DNA of 64,000 nucleotides. Origin: Periplaneta americana. Its lineage: Eukaryota > Arthropoda > Insecta > Blattodea > Blattidae. The stretch covers positions 159,551,455-159,615,454 of the forward strand of contig NC_091122.1 of the NCBI RefSeq assembly GCF_040183065.1. Direction: 5' to 3'. Shown piece after piece: positions 20,241-30,595 of this stretch. Position 1 is the stretch's first letter, and the number at the start of each line of letters is the position of its first letter. Below the pieces are notes generated by a model, which worked only from the letters and a program-made list of their open reading frames with translations, was not told where the DNA came from and ran no database searches. A program made the translations under genes and the position numbers.

Positions 20241-21485
20241 CAGGGCTGCAGACAGAATTTACGGGCCCCTATGCAATACTGTACTCGGACCCCGGTAGAA
20301 AAAAGTAACAATTACAAGTTACCAGTTATTCTAACCATAATAATTATTTGCAAAATAAATAAAAGATAACCCCATACACAGATACGAACCTAAAAATATA
20401 CACCTTTATTAAATTGAAAACTTTTAGCAAAACTTCACATTAGCACAACATATTATATTCATAAAACATTATTCTTAAACACGTGTATTTTCTAACTTGC
20501 AGTCCAACATCAACAAATTGACTTCACTGATGCAAAATCATCAATTATATCATCAAAATTTAAAGAACTAGCAAGATCGCTCTCCAGACTAAGGAGCCAA
20601 GGTTACTCAGTCGTTCTTGACACATTGTTTATCTGAAAACATTTTTTATTTCATCATTTTTCTGAAGGATCTTTCAGCATCAGCGACTGTCACAGGAATT
20701 GTATAGAATATTCTAATGGCTATACAAATATTTGGAAATAAACTGTCCAGTTTTAATTCTCTTAGACTATTTAGGACATTCATAGGTTTCAGTGGAGTTG
20801 GCCCTAAATTAGAGGCATCTATTGACTTGAAATATTTCGGCTCATCACTGATCTCTTTATTAATATCTTCATAATATTTTTCACGCAGTCTAGCACCCAT
20901 ATTAATATCTTCTAATTTTTTCTGTCTCTCCTTGTACTTCTCAGCTCCCGACTTATGCCTGTACTTGTCCATTTTGCAGTTAAACTATAACCGGTAACAC
21001 TAATGGACAGAATTTACTAGACGAACGACAACCAAAAGACGAAAGTTTCGACATGAAACATACAATGTACTGAAAAGGAAACGTGATACTGTGACTTCAG
21101 TTTGGGAGAGTCCACTAGCATATTGTGGTGGGGTAGTTAAAAAGGACAAGTCAATAAATAATTGAACGTGTTCGGTACAAATGACGGAAACATGGTTCAG
21201 GCAAATGCCGGGGCCCTCAAGTGTCATGTCGGTGAACATTAATGCTGGAAACCGATATTCTATTATATAAAGTCAAATATTTACACATGAAGTGGTAATT
21301 TGTCTTAATTCTACTATTGTTGAGTTAATATGTCAAATTTATGTAACAAATGTTCATACAGAATTTTATAGTACCCACGTGTATCTACGAATAATAAAAA
21401 GTAATCAGACTCAATCTGACGGGCCCTTATTGCTCACGGGCCCATATGCACTTGCCCCCTTTGCCCCCCCTTCTCGGTGGCCCTG
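20241..21485 (-). mobile_element. internally deleted hAT element with perfect 8-bp target duplication
   Basis: The ends are CAGGGCTGCAG (20241) and ...GGTGGCCCTG (21485), flanked on both sides by GTTATGGT (20233-20240 and 21486-21493). At 1245 bp it is far shorter than an autonomous copy. The ends and duplication length are diagnostic of hAT. The perfect duplication suggests a fairly young insertion. Confidence 0.92.
20646..20972 (-). pseudogene. hAT (ZMYM-like) transposase, N-terminus fused to C-terminus
   Basis: The 108-residue frame begins MDKYRHKSGAEKYKERQKK, the usual N-terminus of this hAT group, and passes directly to SLRELKLDSLFPNICIAIRI and TVADAERSFRKMMK, the hAT dimerisation domain. 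The zinc finger and the whole DDE core are missing. Below 20646 the reading continues in another frame (SLESDLASSLNFDDIIDDF). The join is an internal deletion, a common source of non-autonomous copies. Confidence 0.75.
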
Positions 21486-21493
21486 GTTATGGT

Positions 21494-22089
21494 ATACCAC
21501 CACATTTCTGTATACGGGTTCCACCATAACTTTTTATTACATTCTCCTACAATTAATATGAAATCCCGACAGTCTGTTTAACTAATAACTCCACTAATCC
21601 TGATATTAATTTAACTATAAACAGTCTATTTCTCCTTACTGATCTTAAATATCCAATATTACTACTCTAACAGTAAGATCATGCACTGCACTCACTCCAT
21701 TCCTGCATTCTATTCATCCTAACATAATTTATCATCTATAATTACCAAGTCATCGGGACAATCTACTGTTTATATACTGTATATTCTATTGTTCATTAGT
21801 ACTCTTTCAAAATATAATTCTTAAATTTTAACTGTCTATCCCAGGAGTCATCATCTCAGTGCACTATGGTGCAGGCACCATTTGCTCTGTAGCTCGGTCC
21901 TGTCCCTTAGAATCTAACTGTGCAGCAGGAGTTGGAGGGTGGAGGAATTATCTGAAGGCAGTGGCGCCCTTTCACATGTTCAACCTTTGATTAAAATCAA
22001 TCTATAATAAATTGTAATAAAAATAAACTTAATCTTCATCTTACGATGTTGGATGACGTATATACGTCCGTTGATGTGACATATTAATG
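21494..22089. other. unassigned intergenic sequence
   Basis: No coding frame or repeat recognised. A small palindrome GACGTATATACGTC lies near 22053-22066. Confidence 0.5.
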
Positions 22090-22445
22090 AATTTAAATAC
22101 TATTATCACAGTCTACTATATACAGTCGCGAAGCTCAATACGTAGTAAATATGCAAACATTAGATAGTTGCTCACCACTAGGATCGCTAATATCGCCTCA
22201 TTACAGGCAATGCAAAATAGTACCGTCACAGTCTATTGTTTCTAGCACCCTCAAAACTCAAGCTTCGTGACTGTATATAGTAGACTGTGCTATTATAGTC
22301 ACAATCATGCCATAGTATGAAAGAAAAATTTCACAACCTCGAGCCTGACCGGAGTACAGGAAGTCGCAGGTTCGAATCCCGCTCGAGGTTGTGAAATTTT
22401 TCTTTCATACTATGGCATGATTGTGACTATAATAGTATTTAAATT
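22090..22445. repeat. 65-bp perfect palindrome with tRNA-like loop, interrupted by a MITE
   Basis: The right arm 22381-22445 is the exact reverse complement of 22090-22106 plus 22297-22344. The 36-base loop (22345-22380) holds a perfect pol III box B, GGTTCGAATCC. CCTCGAG before the loop and CTCGAGG after it resemble a 7-bp acceptor stem. A MITE (22107-22289) with its duplication splits the left arm. Confidence 0.93.
22107..22289 (-). mobile_element. MITE family M1, copy 1
   Basis: 183 bp with 29-bp TIRs (CACAGTCTACTATATACAGT... mirrored at the right end), flanked by the 7-bp direct repeat CTATTAT (22100-22106, 22290-22296). It is in the opposite orientation to copies 2 and 3. It has no coding capacity. 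Confidence 0.92.
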
Positions 22446-22493
22446 AAAAAATAAACTGTTTAAAAACGTGCATTTTATTGATTTTAAGAGGAA

Positions 22494-22598
22494 CTGTTGT
22501 TGTTTAGTCAACTGTCCGAAGACGCACAAGTGATACCAAAAAGCATCACTTATGAGGCAACTAGGCCAGGAGATAATGGGGTAAGATGGCCAGTTCGT
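22494..22598 (+). repeat. dispersed repeat R1, copy 2 (truncated)
   Basis: TTGTTTAGTCAACTGTCCGA to GGAGATAATGGGGTAAG matches the first part of the copy at 53614. It starts close after the palindrome. Confidence 0.75.
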
Positions 22599-22928
22599 AT
22601 AATAAATAAATTATTTTTCAGTTTAATACAGCAAGCATAATATTTTACTTTTCTACTCGTATTACAACTGCTTGAAGTAAATTGCTTTTTAATTACTTCA
22701 AAGTAATTAAGAACACACAGGCCTATAATGTACTTTCACTATGACAAAATATTAAACAAATTGAACTCACTTCTAATATATGTCATGTCATACTATTCCT
22801 TTGCTCAAGTCTCGTCAATCAACTAAAATTAATTATACTACATACATCTTGATCACACAACTTTTAACACTATATCACTTCGGAATATGTATTATTTATA
22901 TGTCTTTCTAATGTTAGATTTTATCGTA

Positions 22929-22963
22929 CCTGGTTAACATGTTTCGGCCTTCTTCAGAACTGG
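22929..22963 (-). ncRNA. hammerhead-like motif lacking stem II, reverse half of copy 4
   Basis: Minus strand: CCAGTT, CTGAAGAA, one GGCC, GAAACATGTTAACCAGG. Compared with 23557-23602, eleven bases between the two GGCC copies are gone, as if deleted by recombination of the 4-bp repeat. It should be inactive. Confidence 0.6.
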
Positions 22964-23556
22964 TTGTTGCTGGTCTTGGCGCCTTTTGTTTTGTTTCCTG
23001 TGGGGTGTCTTTGTGTAGTGTAATGTGGAGTCAAAGAGTGTGTGTGTTCTGAAATTGAGTTGTGTGTTGAGAATTTCATTTGGATTTGTTTTTGTGTCTG
23101 TATATTTCGTATTGTTCTAGTATGTTCAGTTTCTGGCTTGTTGGTTGGATGTATAGAATTTCCATGTCTTTGTTGATGTCTCTGTAGGTGTGGTTAGCAT
23201 TTGTGATGTCTTTTGCATAGGACAGACAGGCAGATCATTTCAAACACGTTACAAAGAACACATCACAGCCATAACAAAATTACAAAACACTTTCACATAT
23301 GCAGAACACATCACAAATGCTAACCACACCTACAGAGATATCAACACAGACGTGGAAATTCTACACATCCAACCAAGAAGCCAGAAACTAAACACATTAG
23401 AACAATACGAAATATACAGACACACAAAAACACATCCAAATGAAATTCTCATCACACAACTCAATTTCATAACACACACACTCTTTGACTCCACATTACA
23501 CTACACAACACACCCCCCACAGGAAACAAAACAAAAGGCGCCAAGACCAGCAACAA

Positions 23557-23602
23557 CCAGTTCTGAAGAAGGCCAATAACAGGCCGAAACATGTTAACCA
23601 GG
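23557..23602 (+). ncRNA. hammerhead-ribozyme-like motif, subfamily B
   Basis: The core CTGAAGA is at 23563-23569. Stem II GGCC/GGCC closes loop AATAACA (23571-23585), and GAAA follows at 23586-23589. Stem III is ACATGT with the NUH site GTT. Stem I pairs GTT with AAC, then CC with GG across a small internal loop. One extra A precedes stem II, parallel to the extra T in subfamily A. Stem III has only a 2-base loop, which would favour dimer action, as reported for PLE ribozymes. Confidence 0.68.
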
Positions 23603-23989
23603 TATGGTAAAATCTAACACGAGAAGGACATATAATACATATTCCTAAAAATTAATTATCTATATTGTATCTGACACTATGTGTAACAAAAACAATTCTT
23701 TATTGTTATTTACGAAACATATCCTTCCTGTTACAAGATTAAAGAAAACTATTTTATTAAAATGTTATGTAACAAATGATAAGTTATTTTAGCTGATCAT
23801 TAGCATTGGTTTTCTTGGATTTTTTATTCGTTTTTCCCCTCACTAACTTGTCAATGTTAGGTGACACTGTTCGTGTAGAACACAGTCGAAGGACACATTA
23901 TAAATTATGGCCAGAAAGTTGGCTTCTGTAATGAGATTTAGTAATCTTCAGAAGGGAAAAATAACTGCTCATATATATACGTGGTCCAA

Positions 23990-24540
23990 AACTGTATATA
24001 ACATTTGGGCAGCGAGCCTATGTGAACGGGAAAATTTTTGTTGAGGAAATGTATTAGAAAACTCAATGAGGTTATCTTTATGTTTAAATTTATCTTTCAA
24101 TTCCAGTGCTTTTGCTTCAGTAAAGTCTCATTTTATAAACATATGGATCAACAATTGGCTCTCTTCTGACAAAGGAAAAATTTTACAGTCTGTACAAAAG
24201 AAACCAAATGATCTGGAAATGTACAAAAACTTGCCCAGATATGTTCAAATATTTTTAGCAAGAGCCAGAACAGGTCACATTGTCACACAATTGTACCTAC
24301 ACCGAATTCACATTTCTTGTCTGTGGTGTAATAATCATGATAAAGATCTGAAACACATTCTTCTATACTGTCCATCCATAAACCACAAAAGAAGTAAATT
24401 AAAATCATCAGTACCAGTTGCAGAAGACACAGCCCTGCAGTATATATTGACTACACCCCACCTCTGGCTACTAGCAACAGGCATCTATAATGAACACCGA
24501 TCAAAATACTCCTCATTTCTCGTGAAAAACAACAACTGAA
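23990..24540 (+). pseudogene. LINE C-terminal region (RNase H end and zinc knuckle)
   Basis: The open frame 24066-24539 (157 residues) reads INIWINNWLSSDKGKILQSV, LARARTGHIVTQLYLHR, then a CWC...H...C pattern (SCLWCNNHDKDLKHILLYCP). This is the tail of a Jockey/R1-like polyprotein. It is 5'-truncated, and the apparent Met is not a real start. Confidence 0.7.
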
Positions 24541-24544
24541 TAGA

Positions 24545-24900
24545 CTACAGTGGACTATAGTGGACTTTATGTTGCCAGAAAACAGCTGGATACATTAAGA
24601 AGATTGATTGATCTTTCAATTCTATGTCAATTTGCAAATTAATAATTTCTATTTGGTATTCAGCACTTACAATGTTATAGTCAATAGAAAATGGAGTAGC
24701 AAAAATGTGAAAATGCCACAGAAGTTTTTCCATGTCCTGGAATATAGATTCAAATCCCATATAAAGGTTCTTTAGTACTTGGGAAAATTCTTCAAATGTT
24801 TGTGGTCGGGCAGTTTGAAATACCAAAGTTAACTTTAGGGCTCCCTTTAATTGTTGGATGATTGCAGTTCGTTCATCTCCCTCATACTGCTCTTAATCAT
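24545..24900 (-). pseudogene. hAT-like (GTF2IRD2-like) transposase fragment
   Basis: Minus strand: QLKGALKLTLVFQTARPQTFEEF, then MEKLLWHFHIFATPFSIDYN and SAEYQIEIINLQIDIELKD. This is the segment before the dimerisation domain in the hAT group related to GTF2IRD2 proteins. The remainder is absent. Confidence 0.6.
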
Positions 24901-25339
24901 TCTCGTCACAAGTGGAATATTAACGTTGTAGGTGAAATTACTTTCGATTATTTAGTACTACCTTGCCACAAAACAAGCATGTGGACATTCCTCCATATTC
25001 TTTAAAAAGGAATTACTTACTCTTCCCACAAAGCTAAATTGTTCAGATTTTATGCCTTTCGTGCGCTCTCCTTTTTGAACATATTCCTACCGACCAGCCA
25101 TCACTGTGCTCTGAAACGTGGCTGAACACTCTGCACAGTATTCCCTCCACAGCCAACAACTCAGCACTCCGAACTAGTGCTCAGGCCAGTAGAGATGGCT
25201 GGTCTATCCTATTTATAATCACTATGCTAACACTTTCCTAACTCCCCTCCCTAATTAAAAAAAAAAAAATATTTTAAAAAATCGCTATACCTATTTAACA
25301 CTCAACCTTCACATGGTTTTACTCACTGGGATCCTCTTT
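24901..25339. other. unassigned sequence before PLE copy 5
   Basis: No coding frame or repeat recognised beyond an A-run near 25257-25269. Confidence 0.5.
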
Positions 25340-25397
25340 TTCTTAAATAATTGATTGAATGGCGATCTTACTCGTGTTAATTGTGTAAACATGTGTG

Positions 25398-25828
25398 TAT
25401 ATTATTTTTTTATATATATTATTTTAATGTACATCTGATACTTTATCCACTAAGCCACACCGGATACCCATCTCGGTGTCGGACAAAATCGTCTCAGTTT
25501 AAGTTCCAACTCTTGGGTTTCCTCTAGTGGCCGCCCTCTGCACTACGTCATAGATGTCTATGAACGTAGGACTAGTGTTCACACACATGTGCTGAGGTGC
25601 ACTCGTTATGAGTGACTAGTTGGCCGGGATCCGACGGAATAAGCGCCGTCTTAAATCACTACAGGGAACCCAAGAGTTGGAACTTAAACTGAGACGATTC
25701 TGTCCGACACCGATATGGGTATCCGGTGTGGCTTAGTGGATAAAGCATCAGCACGTAGAGCTGAAAACCCGGGTTCAAATCCCAGTGCCGGAGAGAATTT
25801 TTCTCCGTTCCATTACTCTTTCATCGTA
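25398..25828 (+). mobile_element. tRNA-headed SINE-like insertion with inverted arms and 12-bp target duplication
   Basis: Flanks TAAACATGTGTG (25386-25397) and TAAGCATGTGTG (25829-25840) form a 12-bp duplication with one mismatch. Arms 25442-25522 and 25664-25745 are near-perfect reverse complements of about 76 bp, including the box A phrase GGCTTAGTGGATAAAG. Box B (GGTTCAAATCC) lies at about 25773-25783 on the + side only. It may be an inverted SINE dimer. Confidence 0.8.
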
Positions 25829-25839
25829 TAAGCATGTGT

Positions 25840-25883
25840 GACTTACAGCTGTTTTGGTGTTACTTGACACCATTCTCAGAGCC
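25840..25883 (-). ncRNA. mutated hammerhead-like motif, PLE copy 5
   Basis: Minus strand: GGCT, CTGAGAA, T, GGTGT/ACACC around CAAGTA, AAAA (normally GAAA), short stem III, AGTC. Stem II pairs better than in copy 1 (T-A in place of T-G). Two core bases are changed, so it is probably dead. Confidence 0.6.
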
Positions 25884-26515
25884 TGCTAGATCTCTGTGCT
25901 ATCTCAACTTCGCTGCCTGTTGTGTGGGTGCGTTCATGTGATGAGTTGTGTCAAATAGTGTGTGTGTTCTGAAATTGATCTGTGTGTTGAGAATTTGACC
26001 AGGGTGTGTTTTAGTGTGTCTGTATATTTCATATTGTTCTAGTGTGTTGAGTTTTTGGGTTGTATGTGTAGGATTTCCATGTCTGTATTTATGTTATAGT
26101 AGGCCTATGTGTGGTTAGCATTAGTTATGTGTCCAGCATATGTAAATGTATTGTGTCCTCTGGTTATTGCTTTAATGTGTTCTTTGTATCGAGTTTGGAA
26201 TGATCTGTCTGTCTGTCCAATGTAGAAAGTGTCGCAACTATTGCATGTGAGTTTGTATACGCCTGTGTGGTTGTATTTATTTGTTTGTGTTGTTTGTGTG
26301 TTGAGATGTCTTTGTAGTGTGTTTTCTGTTCTGTATGCTATGTTGTATTTCTGTTTTCTGAATGAGGATGCGATCTTGTGTGTTTTTGTTTTCGTATGTT
26401 AGTGTGATGTATTTCTTGTGTTCTTGTGTTTGTGTTGTGTTTTGTGTGTTTTTGTGTTTGTTGAGTTTTTGTATCAAGACAACTCTTTTTCTTGATACAC
26501 ATTATTTTAATAATG

Positions 26516-26665
26516 TTGTGCTGTATTACTGATCATATTAGGGAGGTTTTTCAGAAATGTCATTGGTTTTGCATCTGACATCATAACTTCCTTAGAAGCA
26601 GTCATTTTACCCTGTTTTGAAAATGTTTCTTAACTAGCATAGGATGAAACGTAACACCTGCTCAA
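26516..26665 (+). repeat. 150-bp direct repeat, left copy
   Basis: TTGTGCTGTATTACTGATCA to CACCTGCTCAA is repeated at 27493-27642 at the same length with roughly a dozen substitutions. The pair brackets a LINE tail. Confidence 0.88.
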
Positions 26666-26669
26666 CGTT

Positions 26670-27170
26670 GAACATGTGTTGTGTTTCTGCCGAAAGAATG
26701 AGTTACTGCAGAACAACCGCCATCACTGGGTAAGGACAATGCTTGCTGAAATCCTAAGACAACAAGGATTAGAAGTCCATGCAGAAGTGCATTGTATCTC
26801 GGAAGATGATTCAACACGATGAGCAGATATTGTTGTCACTGATAGAAAAAAGAACAGATGAGCAGTACTAGACCCGACATCAGGTTTGAAAGACATGCAC
26901 AACAGCCAAAGCCTACTGATGATGAAAAGAGAATCACCTATGAACCTTGCATTCCTCATTTTAGCAAGCAGTATAACATCATGGCTAATCGTTGGTTAGT
27001 ACATGGACTTCTTTTTGGTCGTGGTACCATCTCCAAATACACCTACGGTATCTTAACCTTTTGAAATCAAAGGGATTCACATTTTACAATGTTGAGAAAA
27101 TCCTTAGAGAAATTAAGGACTCAATTCAAAGTTTGCAGTTTCATCTCTATTTCAAGTAATATGATTCACT
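26670..27170 (+). pseudogene. LINE polyprotein C-terminus (ADIVVTDRK...LDP family)
   Basis: Pieces in shifting frames: NHHWVRTMLAEIL, then ADIVVTDRKKN, VLDPTS, and the open frame 26858-27064 with RPDIRFERHAQQPKPTDDEK, PCIPHFSKQYNI and VHGLLFGRGTISKYT. This restriction-like C-terminal block is found after the reverse transcriptase in several insect non-LTR families. It is too broken to function. Confidence 0.7.
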
Positions 27171-27492
27171 TTAATTTTCTTTTGAAATTTATTGCATGTA
27201 TTTTCATTGTTTCATTGTAAACTTTTATATAAGTATGTATTTGTTTTCCGGATCCTTGTGGTCACCCTTATTGAAGGACAGATGGTTTTATTTATTCCTT
27301 AACCTCAAGCAACACCCATAATGCACTAAAAAAATGTAACTATTCTCACTAATATCATGCAAATAGGCTATTTGTTAATTTATATTTGAAATTGGTATTA
27401 ACTATTATTTATATATCAAGAGTTTTTTATTATTTATTACGGTAGATACTATAAATAATGGAAAATGTACTGTATTTTACAGAATATTGCAC

Positions 27493-27642
27493 TTGTGCTG
27501 TATTACTGATCATCTTAGGGAGGTTTTTCAGAAATGTCACTGATTTTGCATCTGACATCATAACTTCCTTAGAAGCAGTCATTTTACCCTGTTTTGAAAA
27601 TGTTTTTTAACTGGCATAGGATAAAATATACCACCTGCTCAA
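27493..27642 (+). repeat. 150-bp direct repeat, right copy
   Basis: Partner of 26516-26665. It follows the LINE tail after about 320 bases of AT-rich DNA. No flanking target duplication is visible around the pair. Confidence 0.88.
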
Positions 27643-28529
27643 ACCACAGCTACAAAAGGATTGTTGATTGTCTTTAACAGTTGACTACTGTTTTTAATAC
27701 TAAGGTAGACCCTACTTCTTTCCTATTAAGTGAGTCTATTATTTATGACAATTACGGTACCGTAGTTTAAATATTTTCCCACACACAACTTCTTTTTTAA
27801 ATCAGTGATAGGACGTTAGTATAGAGTGCGATTAATTTTTAAAATAAATAACTTCAATATTAGGCCTGTTGTTTTAATTTAATATTTAAGAATTGTGTCG
27901 TGTCAAAAGTGCACATAATAAATGTTGATACTACAAATGTTTTAGTATTCTACCACTAATATTGAGATGAATCAGCTTAAATAGGCTATTTGAAGAACAA
28001 CGTAGAGAACGTATAAACAGGCAGATTAATAAATCTACTTGTAAAAAAAAATTCTTCCTAAGTTACTATTGATAGAGAAAAAAAATAGTGCGCCCATTTC
28101 AGATTTCAACAAACAAATATAGGCCTATAACAGAAGAATTTACTACAGCAGAAATACTGTAGGTTTGAATTGATATACAGGAGTGACATATCGGTAAGCT
28201 ACTTCAATGGCATGATTGAAATTGAAATTTTGTGTGTTCCATCTCTTTTAAAATCCTCGAGTCGCCACTTTGCACAGCATCATACTCTAAACCTGGAGTG
28301 GAGGAAATAAAATTTAAATATCGATATATTGATATTGCAATATATTGCAAACCTAATTTCGATAATCAATATAGGTCTATATTGCAGAAAATATATCGAT
28401 ATATCGAAACGATTATCGGTATATCGCTATTTTGGAGGCAAATTAATAGTTACTAATGCAATTACATTTTCAGGTGTAGCTTATATTTATTATAATAAAC
28501 TTACTTAAATTTTAATATTCCTTATTAGC
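27643..28529. other. unassigned AT-rich sequence
   Basis: Clusters of ATCGATAT and related palindromes lie near 28318-28430. No coding similarity recognised. Confidence 0.5.
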
Positions 28530-29250
28530 ATTAAAATTGAGCTAAATGACAGCTGTGAGCAGTATGAGATGAAGATAAATGCAAATAAGACGAAGACTAT
28601 GGTCATAGGAAGAAAAAATAAAGAAGGTAAACTTGCAAATTCTAAATGAGGCAGTAAAACAAGTGGACAGCTTCAAATAAGTACTTGGGGTGTACTATGA
28701 GCAGTAACATGAGCTGCTGCCAGGAAGTCAAAAGGAGGATAGTAATGGCTGAAGAAATTTTTAATAGAAAAAAGAGCATCTTCTGCGGATCTCTGGAAAA
28801 AGTACTAAGGAAGAGACTAGTGAAGTGCTTTGTATGGAGTGTGGCATTATATGGACCAGAAACATGGACATTACTACGAAGTGAAGAGAAGCAAATAGAA
28901 GAATTTGAAATGTGGATATGGAGAAGAATGGAATGTGTGAAGTGGTCAGACAATAAGAAATGAAGCTGTGTTGAAAAGAGTGGGTGAAGAAGATGCTGAA
29001 TCTGATCAGGAAGAGGAAAGGAATTGGTTGGATCACGGCTGAGAAGAAACTGTCTACTGAAGGATGCACTGGAAGGAATGGTGAACGGGAGAAGAGTGTG
29101 GGGCAGAAGAAGATATCAGCTGATGGACGAAAGGAGACAAAGAGGAAGACTGAAAATACAAGATTTGAGAAAGCTAGGTTTGCAGTAAAAGCCCTGCCCT
29201 TGGGCAGAAAACTGAATAAAATAAAAGCATTGAAATTAACATCATAACAG
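28530..29250 (+). pseudogene. LINE (FADD family) C-terminus with 3' stem-loop
   Basis: Frames read [50 protein letters not shown], then EKQIEEFEMWIWRRMECVKW and RSVGQKKISADG. The 3' end has CCTGCCCTTGGGCAG (near 29193-29207), a hairpin that also appears, changed, at the end of the copy at 39570 (CTGTCCAAGGACAG). An A-rich tail follows. Confidence 0.82.
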
Positions 29251-30595
29251 TCAAAAACATTAAATTAAAATTGTAACGATAAACAATACATTTTCAATAC
29301 CATATCATGTAGCCTAGTTCCTAACCTAGATAAAAATTATGGTGGACGTAAAATGAGTTTAAATGATACAATGGGAAAGAGCTAAGTAAACTCTACATGG
29401 GTCAGTAGGCCTCACTGGAACAGGATTCAATTATTCTAATGTGATATAGGATTCAATCCAGAACATAAATATAAATGCTCTTTTCTATTTAACAATGTAA
29501 TCATTTTAAAATTTAAATAAACAATACTTAGAATGTTACAAGTTTTAACAAACTTAACAATTGATTTGACGCAATCCTCCTATAGTAAGTTCTCGGTGCA
29601 AGTTATTGTTACACTTCAACATTCAAAACGTTAATGGCGATGATCTGATGATAATAGGGATAGAATTTTTATGCACTAAAAGATATACCTATATTAAGTT
29701 ATACTAAATAGCCTACAATGCACAGCGCTTACCTTACTCATTAGGCCTATTCCGCATTGTCAGCTGTGAGGAAACGGCATATTTGACTGGAGAATCACAC
29801 GCCACGCAATTAGCCAGTACCGGTATACATAGGCCTACGGTCTTCTTTGTTTAACTTGCTTCGAAACATTTCATTACCAATTACGCCATATTTCCAATAA
29901 TGTCCTTGAAGGTCATTGTCTGTATCGCAGTCAGTGCAAGGAATTTCAGTCAAATTTTCTTGACATGGTAATGTTTCATGCTTTCCGTTTAGGATATAAA
30001 TCAAAGTTCTCACTCTGTCACTTGGGGCATGCAAGGTAAAAAATCCAACGCAACGCACTACGAAACCACAAATCTCTAAGAGCACTTGAGCTTTTTACTT
30101 TTTTACCGGCATATTTCTTCCGAAGGAAAGAGAAAATAATTGAATTTGTAAAAACAAATGACAGCGACAATTGCCCTTAAGGGAATTATATCTGTGTTAA
30201 AATTAATTTTTTACTTCATTCTAAAATATTCATACGTCCCAAAAACACTAATAGAACAGAAAATACGGACCACATCTGGAAACACACGTATTGCAATTTG
30301 AAATTATCTTCCAGACGATCTCGAAAATTATCATTAAACGACATATATCGATCTTACTGGTAATCGACATCTACAGGTATATCGGCAGAAATTGTATGGT
30401 TGCCATTATTCCATTGTTGTAATTGAATTGTATCACTTTGAAATTGTACACAAAGAAAAAAGCATTGGTTTTATTGGCCTTGCCTAATACATTGTACAGG
30501 CTATGTGGTAGATAGACGTTTCTGTGCCAACTAGTCATTTGATAGAATAGCCCCATATGTTCAATGCTTTTTTCTTAATGTGAAATCCTCTAGGA
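29251..30595. other. unassigned sequence
   Basis: A minus-strand frame 29810-30085 (91 residues, with PCQENLTEIPCTDCDTD) has no match I can name. The rest is AT-rich without recognised features. Confidence 0.45.

Larger units (their letters stand above)
22845..23650. mobile_element. Penelope-like element copy 4: head-to-head inverted pair (subfamily B)
   Basis: Bases 22850-23217 are a reversed PLE end and 23218-23645 a forward one, meeting inside the YIG block. The forward half has the open frame 23190-23579 ([20 protein letters not shown] to TSSEEGQ). Outer ends share CATCTTGATCACACAACTTT-type or CATATAATACATATTCC termini. It has the same architecture as copy 3 but an independent junction. 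Confidence 0.85.
25340..26475 (-). mobile_element. Penelope-like element copy 5 (subfamily A), split by an insertion
   Basis: The terminal segment 25350-25397 and the body 25829-26475 are one reversed PLE end, cut by a 431-bp insertion. The body includes GIY-YIG remnants with more drift than copies 1 and 3, and the [20 protein letters not shown] linker (minus frame 26277-26477). It ends at about 26475 without the reverse transcriptase. Confidence 0.82.

Noticed and set aside
29810..30085. Minus-strand 91-residue frame with several Cys as a host exon
   Set aside because: No splice sites, relatives or domain that I can name support it.
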